This document shows positions 8,660 through 17,392 of a stretch of 64,000 nucleotides of DNA, piece after piece; the first letter of the stretch is position 1; every line of letters begins with the position of its first letter. The stretch spans positions 186,001 through 250,000 of the forward strand of contig CAVQDO010000023.1 in NCBI GenBank assembly GCA_963711255.1. The letters run 5' to 3'. Source of the DNA: GCA-2746365 sp963711255. Lineage in GTDB: Bacteria > Pseudomonadota > Gammaproteobacteria > SZUA-229. The translations under genes were made by a program, and so were the position numbers. The notes beneath the pieces are model-generated. The model saw nothing but the letters and a program-made list of their open reading frames with translations, had not been told where the DNA came from and did no database searches.

Positions 8660-9433
8660 ATGAAGACTTTTATTTGCCTGCTAGTTTGTTTGCTGCCATT
8701 TAATTTACTGGCACAGGAAACGACCAGGAATACAGTCAGCAGTCCGCCGAACCGTGTCGCCTTACTGGAATTATATACATCAGAGGGCTGTAGCAGCTGC
8801 CCGCCCGCTGATAAATTTTTAACCAGGCTGATGCAGTCTGGCATCAGTGATCAGAGGTTGATCCCAATGGCTTTTCATGTGACATACTGGGACTACATTG
8901 GCTGGCAGGATCGCTTTGCTAGTAAACAGTACGATCAGCGACAACGGCAACTGGCGCAGAAAAATAACAGCAAAATGGTTTATACGCCGCAATTTGTGCT
9001 TGCCGGACAAGATTATAAAAGCTACTCGACATTTAGTGATGATGTAAACAAACTGGTGATGCAGCGGGCAAGTGTTGATCTTGAACTGTCGACCTGGCCT
9101 GACGAAAAAAACACTGACCAGCTTGTGGTTAAACTAAATTCTGACATGAGTCGCAGCCAGGTTAAACACTTAGCTTTGTATTTTGCTGTTATTGAAAATG
9201 ACTTATCCAGCGATGTCAGCGACGGTGAAAATGAAGGCGAGAAATTACACCATAATTACGTTGTTAGAGCATTGTTGGGGCCTTACCGGCAAATAAAAGC
9301 TGAAAATAGTTATGAAAGGAAACTGAACATAGCGTTACAGCCTGAATGGAAAAAAGCAGATATTAGTATCGTGGCTTTTGCTGAAAACCCGGATACGGGC
9401 GAAGTTTTACAGGCAGTCAGGCTAAAGTATTGA
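8660..9433 (+). CDS. DUF1223 thioredoxin-like exported protein
   Basis: The start was set at ATG 8660 rather than an upstream TTG because it gives a clean signal peptide, MKTFICLLVCLLPFNLLAQ. The mature protein opens with VALLELYTSEGCSSCPPADKF, a thioredoxin-like strand followed by a Cys-X-X-Cys-Pro motif that marks the DUF1223 family. Members are secreted or periplasmic proteins of unknown activity, and the motif suggests a thiol-redox function. At 257 residues it has the usual length. It follows metZ by about 70 bases with no strong ribosome binding site, so the two may be co-transcribed. Confidence 0.85.
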   Translation: MKTFICLLVCLLPFNLLAQETTRNTVSSPPNRVALLELYTSEGCSSCPPADKFLTRLMQSGISDQRLIPMAFHVTYWDYIGWQDRFASKQYDQRQRQLAQKNNSKMVYTPQFVLAGQDYKSYSTFSDDVNKLVMQRASVDLELSTWPDEKNTDQLVVKLNSDMSRSQVKHLALYFAVIENDLSSDVSDGENEGEKLHHNYVVRALLGPYRQIKAENSYERKLNIALQPEWKKADISIVAFAENPDTGEVLQAVRLKY

Positions 9434-9492
9434 TCTCAATGATTAAAAATAACGGCCAATATTGAGAGCTAAAACTTTGTATGAGATAAAAA

Positions 9493-9717
9493 TCAGGGTT
9501 TTTTGTCCTTTTTTTTAGCAAAACCTAAAACAGCATAAATGGGGCAGAATGCCGCAATTCCTGATATTAAAGGTATCAGGCCAAACCAGCCCAGGTGCCA
9601 GAACCTCATATAGTCCAGCTCAAGAATTGATGTCTGTGGGCCAAACCATGCAAGGGCGATGAGTATTAGCCCGAAAAGAATTCTTACAATCTGACCAGCA
9701 GCATCAACATTACACAT
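9493..9717 (-). CDS. DUF2892 (YgaP-type membrane domain) small protein 1
   Basis: A 74-residue inner-membrane protein that begins MCNVDAAGQIVRILFGLILIAL and has two hydrophobic segments (about residues 10-26 and 38-60) and a lysine-rich tail. The sequence CPIY in the second helix matches the conserved cysteine of DUF2892, the membrane part found at the end of YgaP rhodanese proteins. The biochemical role is unknown; in YgaP the domain accompanies sulfur transfer. It is paralogous to the gene at 9806-10006 (same MCNV start and GLIPL..GI...CP pattern), and the two lie in tandem. Confidence 0.8.
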   Translation of the reverse strand: MCNVDAAGQIVRILFGLILIALAWFGPQTSILELDYMRFWHLGWFGLIPLISGIAAFCPIYAVLGFAKKKDKKP

Positions 9718-9805
9718 TAAAATTTACACTACAGCTAAAAACAGTGAGATAAGTTTAATATAATTTGGCAATGTCGTCCCTGACATGTGTCCAAAATAGC
9801 GAATT

Positions 9806-10006
9806 TTATTTGCTATCGCAGGTTTTTAAACCAAACAGCACGTAAGCAGGACAGAATTTGAAAATTCCGGTTGCTAAAGGTATCAGGCCTATCCATCCCC
9901 ATACAACATTTTGACCAATAACCTGCTCGCCGAAAAACACCAGGCTGATTAAAAGTAAACCCACAATAATTCGGGCGATTCGATCGATTCCACCAACGTT
10001 ACACAT
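9806..10006 (-). CDS. DUF2892 (YgaP-type membrane domain) small protein 2
   Basis: A 66-residue paralogue of the neighbouring 9493-9717 gene. It starts MCNVGGIDRIARIIVGLLLISL and ends in a second helix with GIFKFCPAYVLFG. The double-helix layout and the conserved Cys-Pro identify DUF2892. It is upstream of its paralogue on the same strand with an 88-base gap, consistent with tandem duplication and joint transcription. A Crp/Fnr-type regulator lies 2.3 kb away; a link is only conjecture, as no regulator box was found upstream. Confidence 0.8.
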   Translation of the reverse strand: MCNVGGIDRIARIIVGLLLISLVFFGEQVIGQNVVWGWIGLIPLATGIFKFCPAYVLFGLKTCDSK

Positions 10007-10190
10007 AAAAGACTCCGGTTAAATTAAATACAGGCTACATTATATTTTTTTCGCTTAATAACGTCAGTGACATTGTCACATACCAGGAGTTTTGCCACCG
10101 TCATTATAGTCAGGGGATTACAAAAAAAAATTACATAATCGGCAGTGATGAAACCTTTTGTTACTCTCCTTCGTTAATACAGTTATAGAT

Positions 10191-10258
10191 GCCATATCAA
10201 AATCACCCTTAGAGGTGTTTATCTGTACGCTTAGGAGCGTGGGTATGGCGGTTTTTTT
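10191..10258 (+). ncRNA. Candidate structured leader RNA (three-way junction plus T-tract)
   Basis: The closing stem GCCATATC (10191-10198) can pair with GGTATGGC (10242-10249), including one G-T pair. It encloses two short hairpins: a stem built on CACC (10204-10207) with GGTG (10214-10217), and ACGCT (10227-10231) with AGCGT (10236-10240) closed by TAGG. Seven T residues follow at 10252-10258. This three-way junction ends 22 bases before the DUF5666 start. It does not match a riboswitch class I know; it could be a terminator-type attenuator or the end of a small RNA. Confidence 0.4.
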
Positions 10259-10280
10259 AATGATTAACAGGAGAGATATA

Positions 10281-11735
10281 ATGGCTCACTTAACAACTAA
10301 GAAAGCTATGGCGGTAGCTATAGCGTTTTCTTTATCTGCTTGCAGCAGCAGTGATGGTATAGCACCGGAAGCGGCAGATCGTGTTTCCAGCGGTGTAATC
10401 ACTGGTTTCGGAAGTATATTTGTAAATGGTGTTGAATTTGAAACAGATAGTGCAACAATTAACATTGATGGTGTTTCAGGAACGCAGGATGACCTTGCCA
10501 TTGGTATGAAAGTTGATGTTGATGGCAACATAAATGCAGACGGGGTGACGGGTACTGCAAGTCATGTTGATTTTGATGAAGAATTGCAGGGCCCTGTTAC
10601 CGGCATTAATGCCGGTGATGGCCAGACCAGGAGCTTTAGCGTTTTAGGTACTACGGTCATTATTGATGCCATAGGTACACGTTTTGATGATGAAGCAGGC
10701 TCTTTTAACTTTGATAGTATCGAAGATAATGACAATGTTGAGATCAGTGGGTTTTTTGATGAAACGGGTTCGTTACAAGCTACTCGTGTAGAGCTGGAAG
10801 ACGAGGATTTCAATGCCGACAGTATTGTTGAAGTCGAAGGTGTTATCAGTGGCTTAAGTGGTACAGATTTTATGCTGGGTAATCTTATTGTTGATGCATC
10901 CTCTGCGCAACTGGAAGATCTTGCTAACGGCCTGGTTGATGGTATAAAAGTAGAGGTGAAAGGCAGCTACGATGTTGCGAGCAATACATTAATTGCGACG
11001 AATGTTGAAGCTGAAGATGATGATCTGGAGGACAGTGAAAACGAAATAGAAATTGAAGGCTTTGTTACAGATTATGTTTCAGATGCCAGCTTTAAAGTTG
11101 ATGGCCACATGGTTAATGCATCTGGAGCCGAAAGAGAACCTGCTTCACTGGTTTTTGAAAATGGACTTCATGTTGAAGTTGAAGGTAATGTTGTTGATGG
11201 AGTGCTAGTGGCATCTGAGGTGAAAACACGTGCTGCAGAAGTTGAGGTGGCTGCACTTGTCACCGGTGTAAATGTGGAATCGTCAACCCTGACTCTGCGG
11301 CCAGTACCCGGGCAGCCGGAAGTTACAGTTAAAATTACAACAACGACAGAACTCGAGGATGACGTTAGTGATCTGGAGCCGTTCAATATTTCACATATAC
11401 AGATTGATCATTTTCTTAAAGTAGAAGGCCATATCAATGATGCAGGAGAACTTGAAGCAAAAAGTGTTGAACGCAAAGATGCTGCTGACGAAGAAGTTTC
11501 CATCGAGGCAATAATAACCGCATTTGATAATGTCAGCGTTACTACTACTGTTACGGTTCTCGGTATTGATTTCCCCTATGTTGACGCAACTACGGAATTT
11601 GAAAAAGAAGGGGTTGCTGGTTATACATCAACAGACTTTTTCAATGAAACCAGCGTGATCAACAGTACGGCAGTTATTTCTGTTGAAGATGAAAATGCTG
11701 ATGGCATTGCGGACAAAATAGAACTGGAAGACTAG
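10281..11735 (+). CDS. DUF5666-type repeat lipoprotein
   Basis: The ATG at 10281 is chosen over an in-frame TTG-type start at 10158 because it follows AGGAGAG and begins a lipoprotein signal peptide ending in the lipobox LSAC (Cys at residue 20). The 484-residue product is acidic and repetitive: units such as SGVITGFGSIFVNGVEFETD and IEIEGFVTDY recur roughly every 70-80 residues, each a beta-rich segment with VEVEG. This is the DUF5666 pattern, of unknown function, on exported proteins. It is monocistronic, with a possible RNA leader upstream and a strong hairpin downstream. Confidence 0.78.
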   Translation: MAHLTTKKAMAVAIAFSLSACSSSDGIAPEAADRVSSGVITGFGSIFVNGVEFETDSATINIDGVSGTQDDLAIGMKVDVDGNINADGVTGTASHVDFDEELQGPVTGINAGDGQTRSFSVLGTTVIIDAIGTRFDDEAGSFNFDSIEDNDNVEISGFFDETGSLQATRVELEDEDFNADSIVEVEGVISGLSGTDFMLGNLIVDASSAQLEDLANGLVDGIKVEVKGSYDVASNTLIATNVEAEDDDLEDSENEIEIEGFVTDYVSDASFKVDGHMVNASGAEREPASLVFENGLHVEVEGNVVDGVLVASEVKTRAAEVEVAALVTGVNVESSTLTLRPVPGQPEVTVKITTTTELEDDVSDLEPFNISHIQIDHFLKVEGHINDAGELEAKSVERKDAADEEVSIEAIITAFDNVSVTTTVTVLGIDFPYVDATTEFEKEGVAGYTSTDFFNETSVINSTAVISVEDENADGIADKIELED

Positions 11736-11757
11736 AACAGCTTTATTCCTTTCTCTT

Positions 11758-11793
11758 CAGCTTTCACCTGTAGCCAACATCAGGTGAAAGCTG
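11758..11793 (+). terminator. Hairpin after the DUF5666 gene
   Basis: CAGCTTTCACCTG (11758-11770) and CAGGTGAAAGCTG (11781-11793) form a perfect 13-base-pair stem with a 10-base loop, 22 bases after the stop codon. There is no T-tract, so it may work with Rho or protect the 3' end. Confidence 0.6.
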
Positions 11794-12012
11794 CTATTCA
11801 TTGATTACACAAATTTAGAAGCTGTGCAATGTTGAGCGTATGTTAAGCGCATTAGTACAAATATTAGCTGGAACTATTCCTATCTACTCATTATACTGGC
11901 AGGTGTCAGGAGCCGCATAACTGTAATAAACGGATAACTTACTATACATATTGTTTTTAGCATTTGCTAAGCAGCCTTTCTGGTTAAATTAAGTAATAAA
12001 GGATTAGGTGTA

Positions 12013-12264
12013 ATGAATACTGATACATCGCAGAAAACAGCGAAAGAGACAGGGAAAGAATCATCTTTGGAAGACAGCCAGAGTGAGGACCGTCGTTTGC
12101 AGGATGTTATTAAGTCGAAAGATCCCACACGAAAATTGAATCTTGATCGTCGGCAAAATAATAGTGAGCGGCGAACCACGGCTAACTCTTCGTATAATGG
12201 TCCTTCGCGGCGTTATACCATTGACAGGAGAAATAATTATAAAGACCGTAGGTCTGAAAAATAA
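12013..12264 (+). CDS. Small DRR-rich hydrophilic protein, unknown
   Basis: This 83-residue protein has no recognisable domain, signal peptide or membrane segment. It is extremely charged. Asp-Arg-Arg (or Glu-Arg-Arg) triplets recur at EDRRLQ, LDRRQNN, SERRT, IDRRNN and KDRRSE. A good ribosome binding site (TTAGGTG at 12004-12010, just before the ATG) supports translation. It stands alone, convergent with the Crp/Fnr gene, with a hairpin-forming TGCTGTTT / AAACAGCA at 12286-12312 downstream. It might bind nucleic acid or polyphosphate, but nothing here proves it. Confidence 0.55.
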   Translation: MNTDTSQKTAKETGKESSLEDSQSEDRRLQDVIKSKDPTRKLNLDRRQNNSERRTTANSSYNGPSRRYTIDRRNNYKDRRSEK

Positions 12265-12331
12265 TATCCAGTAAATTATGACGCCTGCTGTTTGATTTAT
12301 TTATAAACAGCAAGCACTAAAAGTCGTGTGC

Positions 12332-12991
12332 TTATTTAGCGATATTCTGCAAAGCAGTTTTGTTAATGATGTCTATCTTGCCGCGATTAATATGAATATA
12401 ACCTTTTGACTCCAGTTCTTTTAGCTGCCTGCTAATAACTTCACGTGCACTGCCCAGTTCTGCGGCAATATTCTGATGCGTTGAGCTCAAAGTGTTTTTA
12501 TCATCGCAGCGATCGAGCAGATGTTTTGCCAGTCGCACATCCAGTTTGCCAAAGGCAACTTCTTCTACCAGTGTAATCAGGTCGCTGAGGTGTGAAGAAA
12601 ATGCAGAAAATACCAGCGCTCGAAAATTTTCAGAATTTTTCATAGCCTCATTAAAAGGCTGCTCCGGGATGGCGAGGGCCTTTACGTCGGTTTCTGTCGT
12701 GCCTTCCGCCGGATAATTTTTATGGCCAAACAGGCAGGATGTGGTTAATACACAGGAGTCGCCCCTGGATAAGCGGTATAGTAAAATTTCGCGGCCATTT
12801 TCTGCACGGGTAAAGACTTTCACATGACCATCGAGCACGATGAGATAATTCGTACAGCTATCACCCTGGCGAAAGACGGTACTGCCGCGTTTCAGTTTGA
12901 CGATGTTTGATGAATCGAGTAAACGACTAATAATGTCATCGGCGGACTTTTCAATTTCGGGTAACAGCTCGCGCCAGTTATTTTCACTCAT
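12332..12991 (-). CDS. Crp/Fnr family transcriptional regulator
   Basis: A cytoplasmic regulator with a cyclic-nucleotide-type beta-barrel (about residues 25-135, RGSTVFRQGDSCTNYLIVLDG) and a C-terminal winged helix (about 155-215, THQNIAAELGSAREVISRQL). Several cysteines occur (SCTNY, SCVLTTSCLFG), but not the N-terminal four-Cys cluster of Fnr, so an Fe-S oxygen sensor is not indicated. The start at 12991 (MSENNWREL) was preferred over an upstream in-frame start at 13066, which would overlap the frameshifted transglycosylase. It lies 10 bases behind that gene on the same strand. Targets are unknown. Confidence 0.85.
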   Translation of the reverse strand: MSENNWRELLPEIEKSADDIISRLLDSSNIVKLKRGSTVFRQGDSCTNYLIVLDGHVKVFTRAENGREILLYRLSRGDSCVLTTSCLFGHKNYPAEGTTETDVKALAIPEQPFNEAMKNSENFRALVFSAFSSHLSDLITLVEEVAFGKLDVRLAKHLLDRCDDKNTLSSTHQNIAAELGSAREVISRQLKELESKGYIHINRGKIDIINKTALQNIAK

Positions 12992-13001
12992 ATTGTTTTG
13001 C

Positions 13002-13582
13002 CTAGGACTTGTACCAGTGATTACGCAGCGCGATGAGTACTTTATTACTGTAGACCCTTGAGCCACGGCTGCCGTTATACCGGGCCAGTGCTTTATGCAG
13101 ATCGCTGTTTTCCATGTCCAGATAATATTTCAATATCGTGCAGCCCATACGAAGGTTGGTCTTCATGTCTGATCAGGTTGTCATCTGGATGGCCTATCTC
13201 ATCCAGCCAGAAAGGCATAACCTGCATCATACCCTGGGCGCCGGATTTTGAAATTGCATAACTGTCAAAATGACTTTCAACTTCTATCAGTGCCAGCACC
13301 AGTTCGGGCTGGAGTTTCTGCGCGAGTGGCTTCGTGGTGAACCTGCTTAAGCATGGCGATGCGGGTATTTTCATCTTTGACAAATTTTTCCAGGCGGCGA
13401 GACATGTCCAGTAGCCATACCTCGGCATGAAAGCGGTCGTCAAAACTTTCTGCTGAATTAATCGCTTCGCTTAATAGCTGCCGCAGCTTCGGGTCGATAG
13501 CCTGCGAATCAGCGTACGAATGAAAGGGTAAAACCGTAGCTGTTACTATTATAAAAAGAAGTGTAATCAGATGTTTAATCAT
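13002..13582 (-). pseudogene. Lytic transglycosylase (SLT domain), broken by two frameshifts
   Basis: Three reading frames together spell one protein of about 190 residues. Frame one gives a signal peptide (MIKHLITLLFIIVTATVLPF) and a helical region to about 13320. Frame two gives the catalytic core ELVLALIEVESHFDSYAISK and GAQGMMQVMPFWLDEIG with the catalytic Glu. Frame three gives GCTILKYYLDMENSDLHKAL, then ARYNGS and the C-terminus, ending at 13002. The shifts lie near 13310-13330 and 13163-13177, each consistent with a single-base change. Family members cut peptidoglycan glycans to 1,6-anhydroMurNAc. Either the gene is dead or the sequence has two errors. Confidence 0.8.
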
Positions 13583-13646
13583 GTATTAAATATACACAAT
13601 AAAGCGCGTGAATGCTTTTAAATTACAAAAAATAACGCCTGATCTA

Positions 13647-13682
13647 ACGGCAGTGCCAGTTTTATGGCCTTATTACTGCCGT
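13647..13682 (-). terminator. Hairpin downstream of proS
   Basis: ACGGCAGT (13647-13654) pairs with ACTGCCGT (13675-13682), with an inner GCC/GGC stem, 9 bases after the proS stop. No T-tract follows directly on the minus strand, so the terminator role is moderate. Confidence 0.45.
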
Positions 13683-13690
13683 ATGTGATA

Positions 13691-15394
13691 TTACTGCGCG
13701 TTAAGGAATGCAACGATTTCGTCGATAGCCATATCCTGGCTTTCTTCTTCATCGCGTTTTTTATATTCCACTTTATTTTCTTTCAAACCACGATCGCCGA
13801 TGACGATACGATGTGGGATGCCGATCAGATCCAGATCTGCCAGCATGCCACCGAGCCTGGCTTTTTCATCATAGAGTAATACATCAAGTCCAGCTGCCGT
13901 CAGTTCATGATAAAGCTTTATTGCTGCTTTACTGACATCTTCAGATTTTTGCATATTGATCGGTGCGATAGCGACATCAAATGGTGCCAGGCTGGCAGGC
14001 CAGATGATACCGTTATCATCATGATTCTGCTCTATGGCGGAAGCGACAATACGGCTGACACCTATACCATAACAGCCCATTGTCATAATGGTTGCTTTGC
14101 CGTTTTCATCCAGCACAGTGGCATTCATGGCTTCAGAATACTTGGTACCAAGCTGGAATATATGGCCCACTTCAATGCCGCGAACAATCGATAAAGTGCC
14201 TTTACCGTCAGGGCTGGCATCACCTTCGACAATATTTCTTATGTCCGCTGCTTCAGCAACAGCGCAGTCGCGTTCCCAGTTGACGCCGGTCAGGTGTTTA
14301 CCGTCCTGGTTGGCACCACAGACAAAATCGGCACACTGTAAAGCAGAATAATCAGCAATAACTTTAATGCTTAAATTAACAGGGCCCAGCGAACCGGCAG
14401 AGCAGCCGGCAGCCTGTTTAATCTGTTCGTCACTGGCAAAAGTTAGAGGTTCCGCCACCGCATCAAGGTGAGATGCTTTGATTTCATTCAGCTCATGATC
14501 ACCGCGCAGTACCAGTGCGACCACGGTGTCTTCTTCACTGCCTTCAACCAGCAATGTTTTAAGGCATTGTGTGGCTGGCACCGATAAAAACCGGCTGACT
14601 TCTTCAATACTATGTTGATCGGGCGTGTCTACCGTGGACATTTCTGCAGAAGCTTCAGGACGCGGCTCGGCGGGTGGCAGTGTCTCTGCTTTTTCTATAT
14701 TGGCAGCGTAATTACTTTCAGAGGAAAATGCGATGGCATCTTCACCGGAATCGGCCAGTACATGAAACTCGTGTGAGCTGTTACCACCAATTGAGCCGCT
14801 GTCAGCCATTACCGCGCGAAATTCCAGGCCCATGCGTGTAAAAATACTGCTGTAGGTCTGGTACATCAGGTCATAGGTTTCCTGCAGGCTTTGCTGGTTA
14901 CTGTGAAAGGAGTAGGCATCTTTCATCAGAAATTCACGTGCCCGCATGACACCAAAGCGAGGACGTACTTCATCACGAAACTTGGTTTGAATCTGGTAAT
15001 AGGTAACCGGCAGCTGTTTGTAACTGGAAAGTTCTTTACGTGCCATGTCGGTAATGATTTCTTCGTGCGTCGGGCCAAAACAAAACTCACGCTGATGGCG
15101 GTCAGTTAAGCGCAGCAGTTCGGGACCATATTGTTCCCAGCGTCCGGACTCCTGCCATAATTCACTTGGCTGAACGGCTGGCATAAGAACTTCCAGCGCA
15201 CCGCAGCGGTCCATTTCCTGGCGAACAATGTTTTCAACCTTGCGCAACACACGCAGACCGAGCGGCAGCCAGGTGTAAAGCCCTGATGCCAGTTTCCTTA
15301 TCAGGCCGGCACGCAGCATCAGCTGGTGGCTGCTAATCTCGGCGTCAGAAGGGGTTTCTTTTAAGGTTGTTAATTGAAATTTAGATAAATACAT
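13691..15394 (-). CDS. proS: Prolyl-tRNA synthetase
   Basis: This cytoplasmic class II synthetase charges tRNA-Pro. Visible signatures are motif 2 (TKFRDEVRPRFGVMRAREFLMKD cut across residues about 136-158), the editing INS domain between residues about 225 and 390 that defines the bacterial long form, and motif 3 (GCYGIGVSRIVAS). The start ATG at 15394 (MYLSKFQL) is standard for the family; an in-frame start 30 bases upstream is discarded. At 568 residues it matches E. coli ProS (572). It has its own promoter candidate just upstream and is divergent from the DUF4105 gene. Confidence 0.97.
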   Translation of the reverse strand: MYLSKFQLTTLKETPSDAEISSHQLMLRAGLIRKLASGLYTWLPLGLRVLRKVENIVRQEMDRCGALEVLMPAVQPSELWQESGRWEQYGPELLRLTDRHQREFCFGPTHEEIITDMARKELSSYKQLPVTYYQIQTKFRDEVRPRFGVMRAREFLMKDAYSFHSNQQSLQETYDLMYQTYSSIFTRMGLEFRAVMADSGSIGGNSSHEFHVLADSGEDAIAFSSESNYAANIEKAETLPPAEPRPEASAEMSTVDTPDQHSIEEVSRFLSVPATQCLKTLLVEGSEEDTVVALVLRGDHELNEIKASHLDAVAEPLTFASDEQIKQAAGCSAGSLGPVNLSIKVIADYSALQCADFVCGANQDGKHLTGVNWERDCAVAEAADIRNIVEGDASPDGKGTLSIVRGIEVGHIFQLGTKYSEAMNATVLDENGKATIMTMGCYGIGVSRIVASAIEQNHDDNGIIWPASLAPFDVAIAPINMQKSEDVSKAAIKLYHELTAAGLDVLLYDEKARLGGMLADLDLIGIPHRIVIGDRGLKENKVEYKKRDEEESQDMAIDEIVAFLNAQ

Positions 15395-15414
15395 AGTTTG
15401 GGATACTCGGTAGA

Positions 15415-17364
15415 ATGAGCGCATTTTACCAACTAATGAGATTTATGCGACTGAGTTTTTCACATTACTGCCGTGTTTTGATTTTATGTGTTAGCGGCAG
15501 CGTGCAGCCATATACAGTCGGTGTTGCTTATGCCAGCGGCAGTGAACAGATTGAGGCAGCCATAGCCGATGCTGAACGTTTGCAGTTGGCGGAGCACGAA
15601 AGCTGGTTGTCACTATTGCACTATAAGCATGAAACCGTTCTGCGGCGCTTTATCAGCCAGGTGGATGATGCGGACTTCTTTCTGGCGGAGAATGGCAAAA
15701 GTGATGCCAGGGCCGAGTTGATAGCGGATATAAAGGCCTTTTTCCGCGGCCCTGAAAACAGGCATGCCCAGTGTCTTTTTCCTGCACGCTGGTGGTGGTT
15801 AAAGCAGCAGCTCGGCCTGCCTGATAGCCATGATGTGCGCTGTCCGCTACTGGAATCATTCATGATTCGAGTTGCGCATCACCGCTTGTATCTGGTATTT
15901 CCGACCATGTACTTAAATAATCCCGGTTCGACATTTGGTCATACCTTTCTGCGATTTGATTCAGAAGATGAGTCGATCCTGCTTTCAGATACATTAAATT
16001 ATGCTGCCCGTGTTGACCGCAGCGACAATATTATCAGCTACGTAAGTAAAGGCCTGTTCGGTGGTTACCAGGGGATATTTCGCATGAAACCGTATTACAA
16101 AACGGTACAGGAATACAGCAATATTGAAAACCGTGACATATGGGAATACCGGCTGAATTTTACCGAGGCAGAAATACAGCAGCTGGTCAGGCATGTATGG
16201 GAAGTTAAAGCTGTCGACTTTGATTATTACTTTTTTAGAGAGAACTGTGCCTACCGCCTGCTGGCATTGCTCGATGTGGTGCGTCCCGGTATGCATCTGA
16301 CAGGCAGTAATGCATTTCCTGTAAATGCCATACCGGTAGATACTGTGCGCGCACTGGATGATGCCGGTGTCATTGAGTCCAGAAAGTTTCGCGCCTCGCT
16401 GGCATCACAGATTAATGCTGATTTCGATCAGCGCAGCCGCCAGCATGTTTCTTTAGTACTCGATATCCTTGCTGATGAAAACCTGGATAAAGAAGCAATT
16501 GATAATCGATTAAAGACTTTAGTTCAGGATTCGGAAAAGCTGGCAGTGTTGACGCAGAGTTACAATATCCTTCATTTTAGAGGAAGTTCTTCATCAGGCA
16601 GGGCGCAGCACCTGTTGCAGTTAATGAATGATTACTCAGCAAGTGCGGCTGATAGTGCTGATGACAAAGAGGAGACTGAACTGACCTCACCTGAAAAAGG
16701 TCACAGGTCAGTGCGTTTTGCCGCCGGCTACGGCGAACAAAATAGTGCACAATATATCGATCTGAAATTTCGTCCTGCGTTTCATGATTTACTTGATGCG
16801 CCCCAGGGTTATATTGATGGTGCAGCAATTAACGTATTTGATACACGTTTAAAATGGTTTACAGGAGATTCGAATGAAAGCAGGCTTAGACTGGAGAGCC
16901 TGAGTTTTTTTAATGTCACTTCGTTTAGTCCATTAAGGCGCTGGAAAAAATCCTTATCGTGGACACTGGATTTCAGTTTTAATCGGCGACAGCTAAGTGA
17001 GACACATTCAGCAGGACAGTTCATGAGCCGTGCCGGAGCCGGCTTTAGTGTCAGGATGAATCAATTAACGCCGTTTATTTTACTGAACGCCGAATGGGAT
17101 CTGTCTGCCCAATACGATAAGGGTTATAGCCTGTTTGCCGGGTTACAGGCCGGTCTGCATTTCAATTATGCAAGTAGTCAGTTTTTAATGAGTTATGAAA
17201 AGGCGAATGCTGTATCAGGATTTGATCTTGAGCATTCAAATTCAGAGGTACAGTGGCAATATAATTTGCAGGTTAATCACGCTGTTCGTGTCAGCTACAG
17301 GCGTACCGAATACGACTTTTTTACTGACGAGGACTGGTCGCTAAACTACCACTACTACTTTTAA
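15415..17364 (+). CDS. DUF4105 family exported protein
   Basis: A large envelope protein of unknown activity. A signal peptide is plausible from the internal ATG at 15445 (MRLSFSHYCRVLILCVSGSV), which also leaves room for the proS promoter; the upstream ATG at 15415 cannot be excluded. The central region (about residues 150-300) carries the DUF4105 hallmarks TMYLNNPGSTFGHTFLRFD and DYYFFRENCAYRLLALLD, with a conserved His and Cys reminiscent of papain-like NlpC folds. The C-terminal 200 residues alternate in a beta-strand pattern and end YHYYF, suggesting an outer-membrane barrel. Monocistronic. Confidence 0.8.
   Translation: MSAFYQLMRFMRLSFSHYCRVLILCVSGSVQPYTVGVAYASGSEQIEAAIADAERLQLAEHESWLSLLHYKHETVLRRFISQVDDADFFLAENGKSDARAELIADIKAFFRGPENRHAQCLFPARWWWLKQQLGLPDSHDVRCPLLESFMIRVAHHRLYLVFPTMYLNNPGSTFGHTFLRFDSEDESILLSDTLNYAARVDRSDNIISYVSKGLFGGYQGIFRMKPYYKTVQEYSNIENRDIWEYRLNFTEAEIQQLVRHVWEVKAVDFDYYFFRENCAYRLLALLDVVRPGMHLTGSNAFPVNAIPVDTVRALDDAGVIESRKFRASLASQINADFDQRSRQHVSLVLDILADENLDKEAIDNRLKTLVQDSEKLAVLTQSYNILHFRGSSSSGRAQHLLQLMNDYSASAADSADDKEETELTSPEKGHRSVRFAAGYGEQNSAQYIDLKFRPAFHDLLDAPQGYIDGAAINVFDTRLKWFTGDSNESRLRLESLSFFNVTSFSPLRRWKKSLSWTLDFSFNRRQLSETHSAGQFMSRAGAGFSVRMNQLTPFILLNAEWDLSAQYDKGYSLFAGLQAGLHFNYASSQFLMSYEKANAVSGFDLEHSNSEVQWQYNLQVNHAVRVSYRRTEYDFFTDEDWSLNYHYYF
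15423..15428 (-). promoter_or_regulatory. Candidate -10 box for proS
   Basis: Read on the minus strand, TAAAAT lies 28 bases upstream of the proS ATG, in a GGTAAAATGCGC context. No good -35 hexamer was seen. It falls inside the first codons of the longer version of the divergent DUF4105 gene. Confidence 0.35.
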
Positions 17365-17392
17365 ATAATGAAAATATAAATCTCACAATTTT

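Noticed and set aside
10158..10280. Longer start for the DUF5666 protein
   Set aside because: It would put the candidate RNA leader inside the coding region and lacks a ribosome binding site; the ATG at 10281 has AGGAGAG and a lipoprotein signal.
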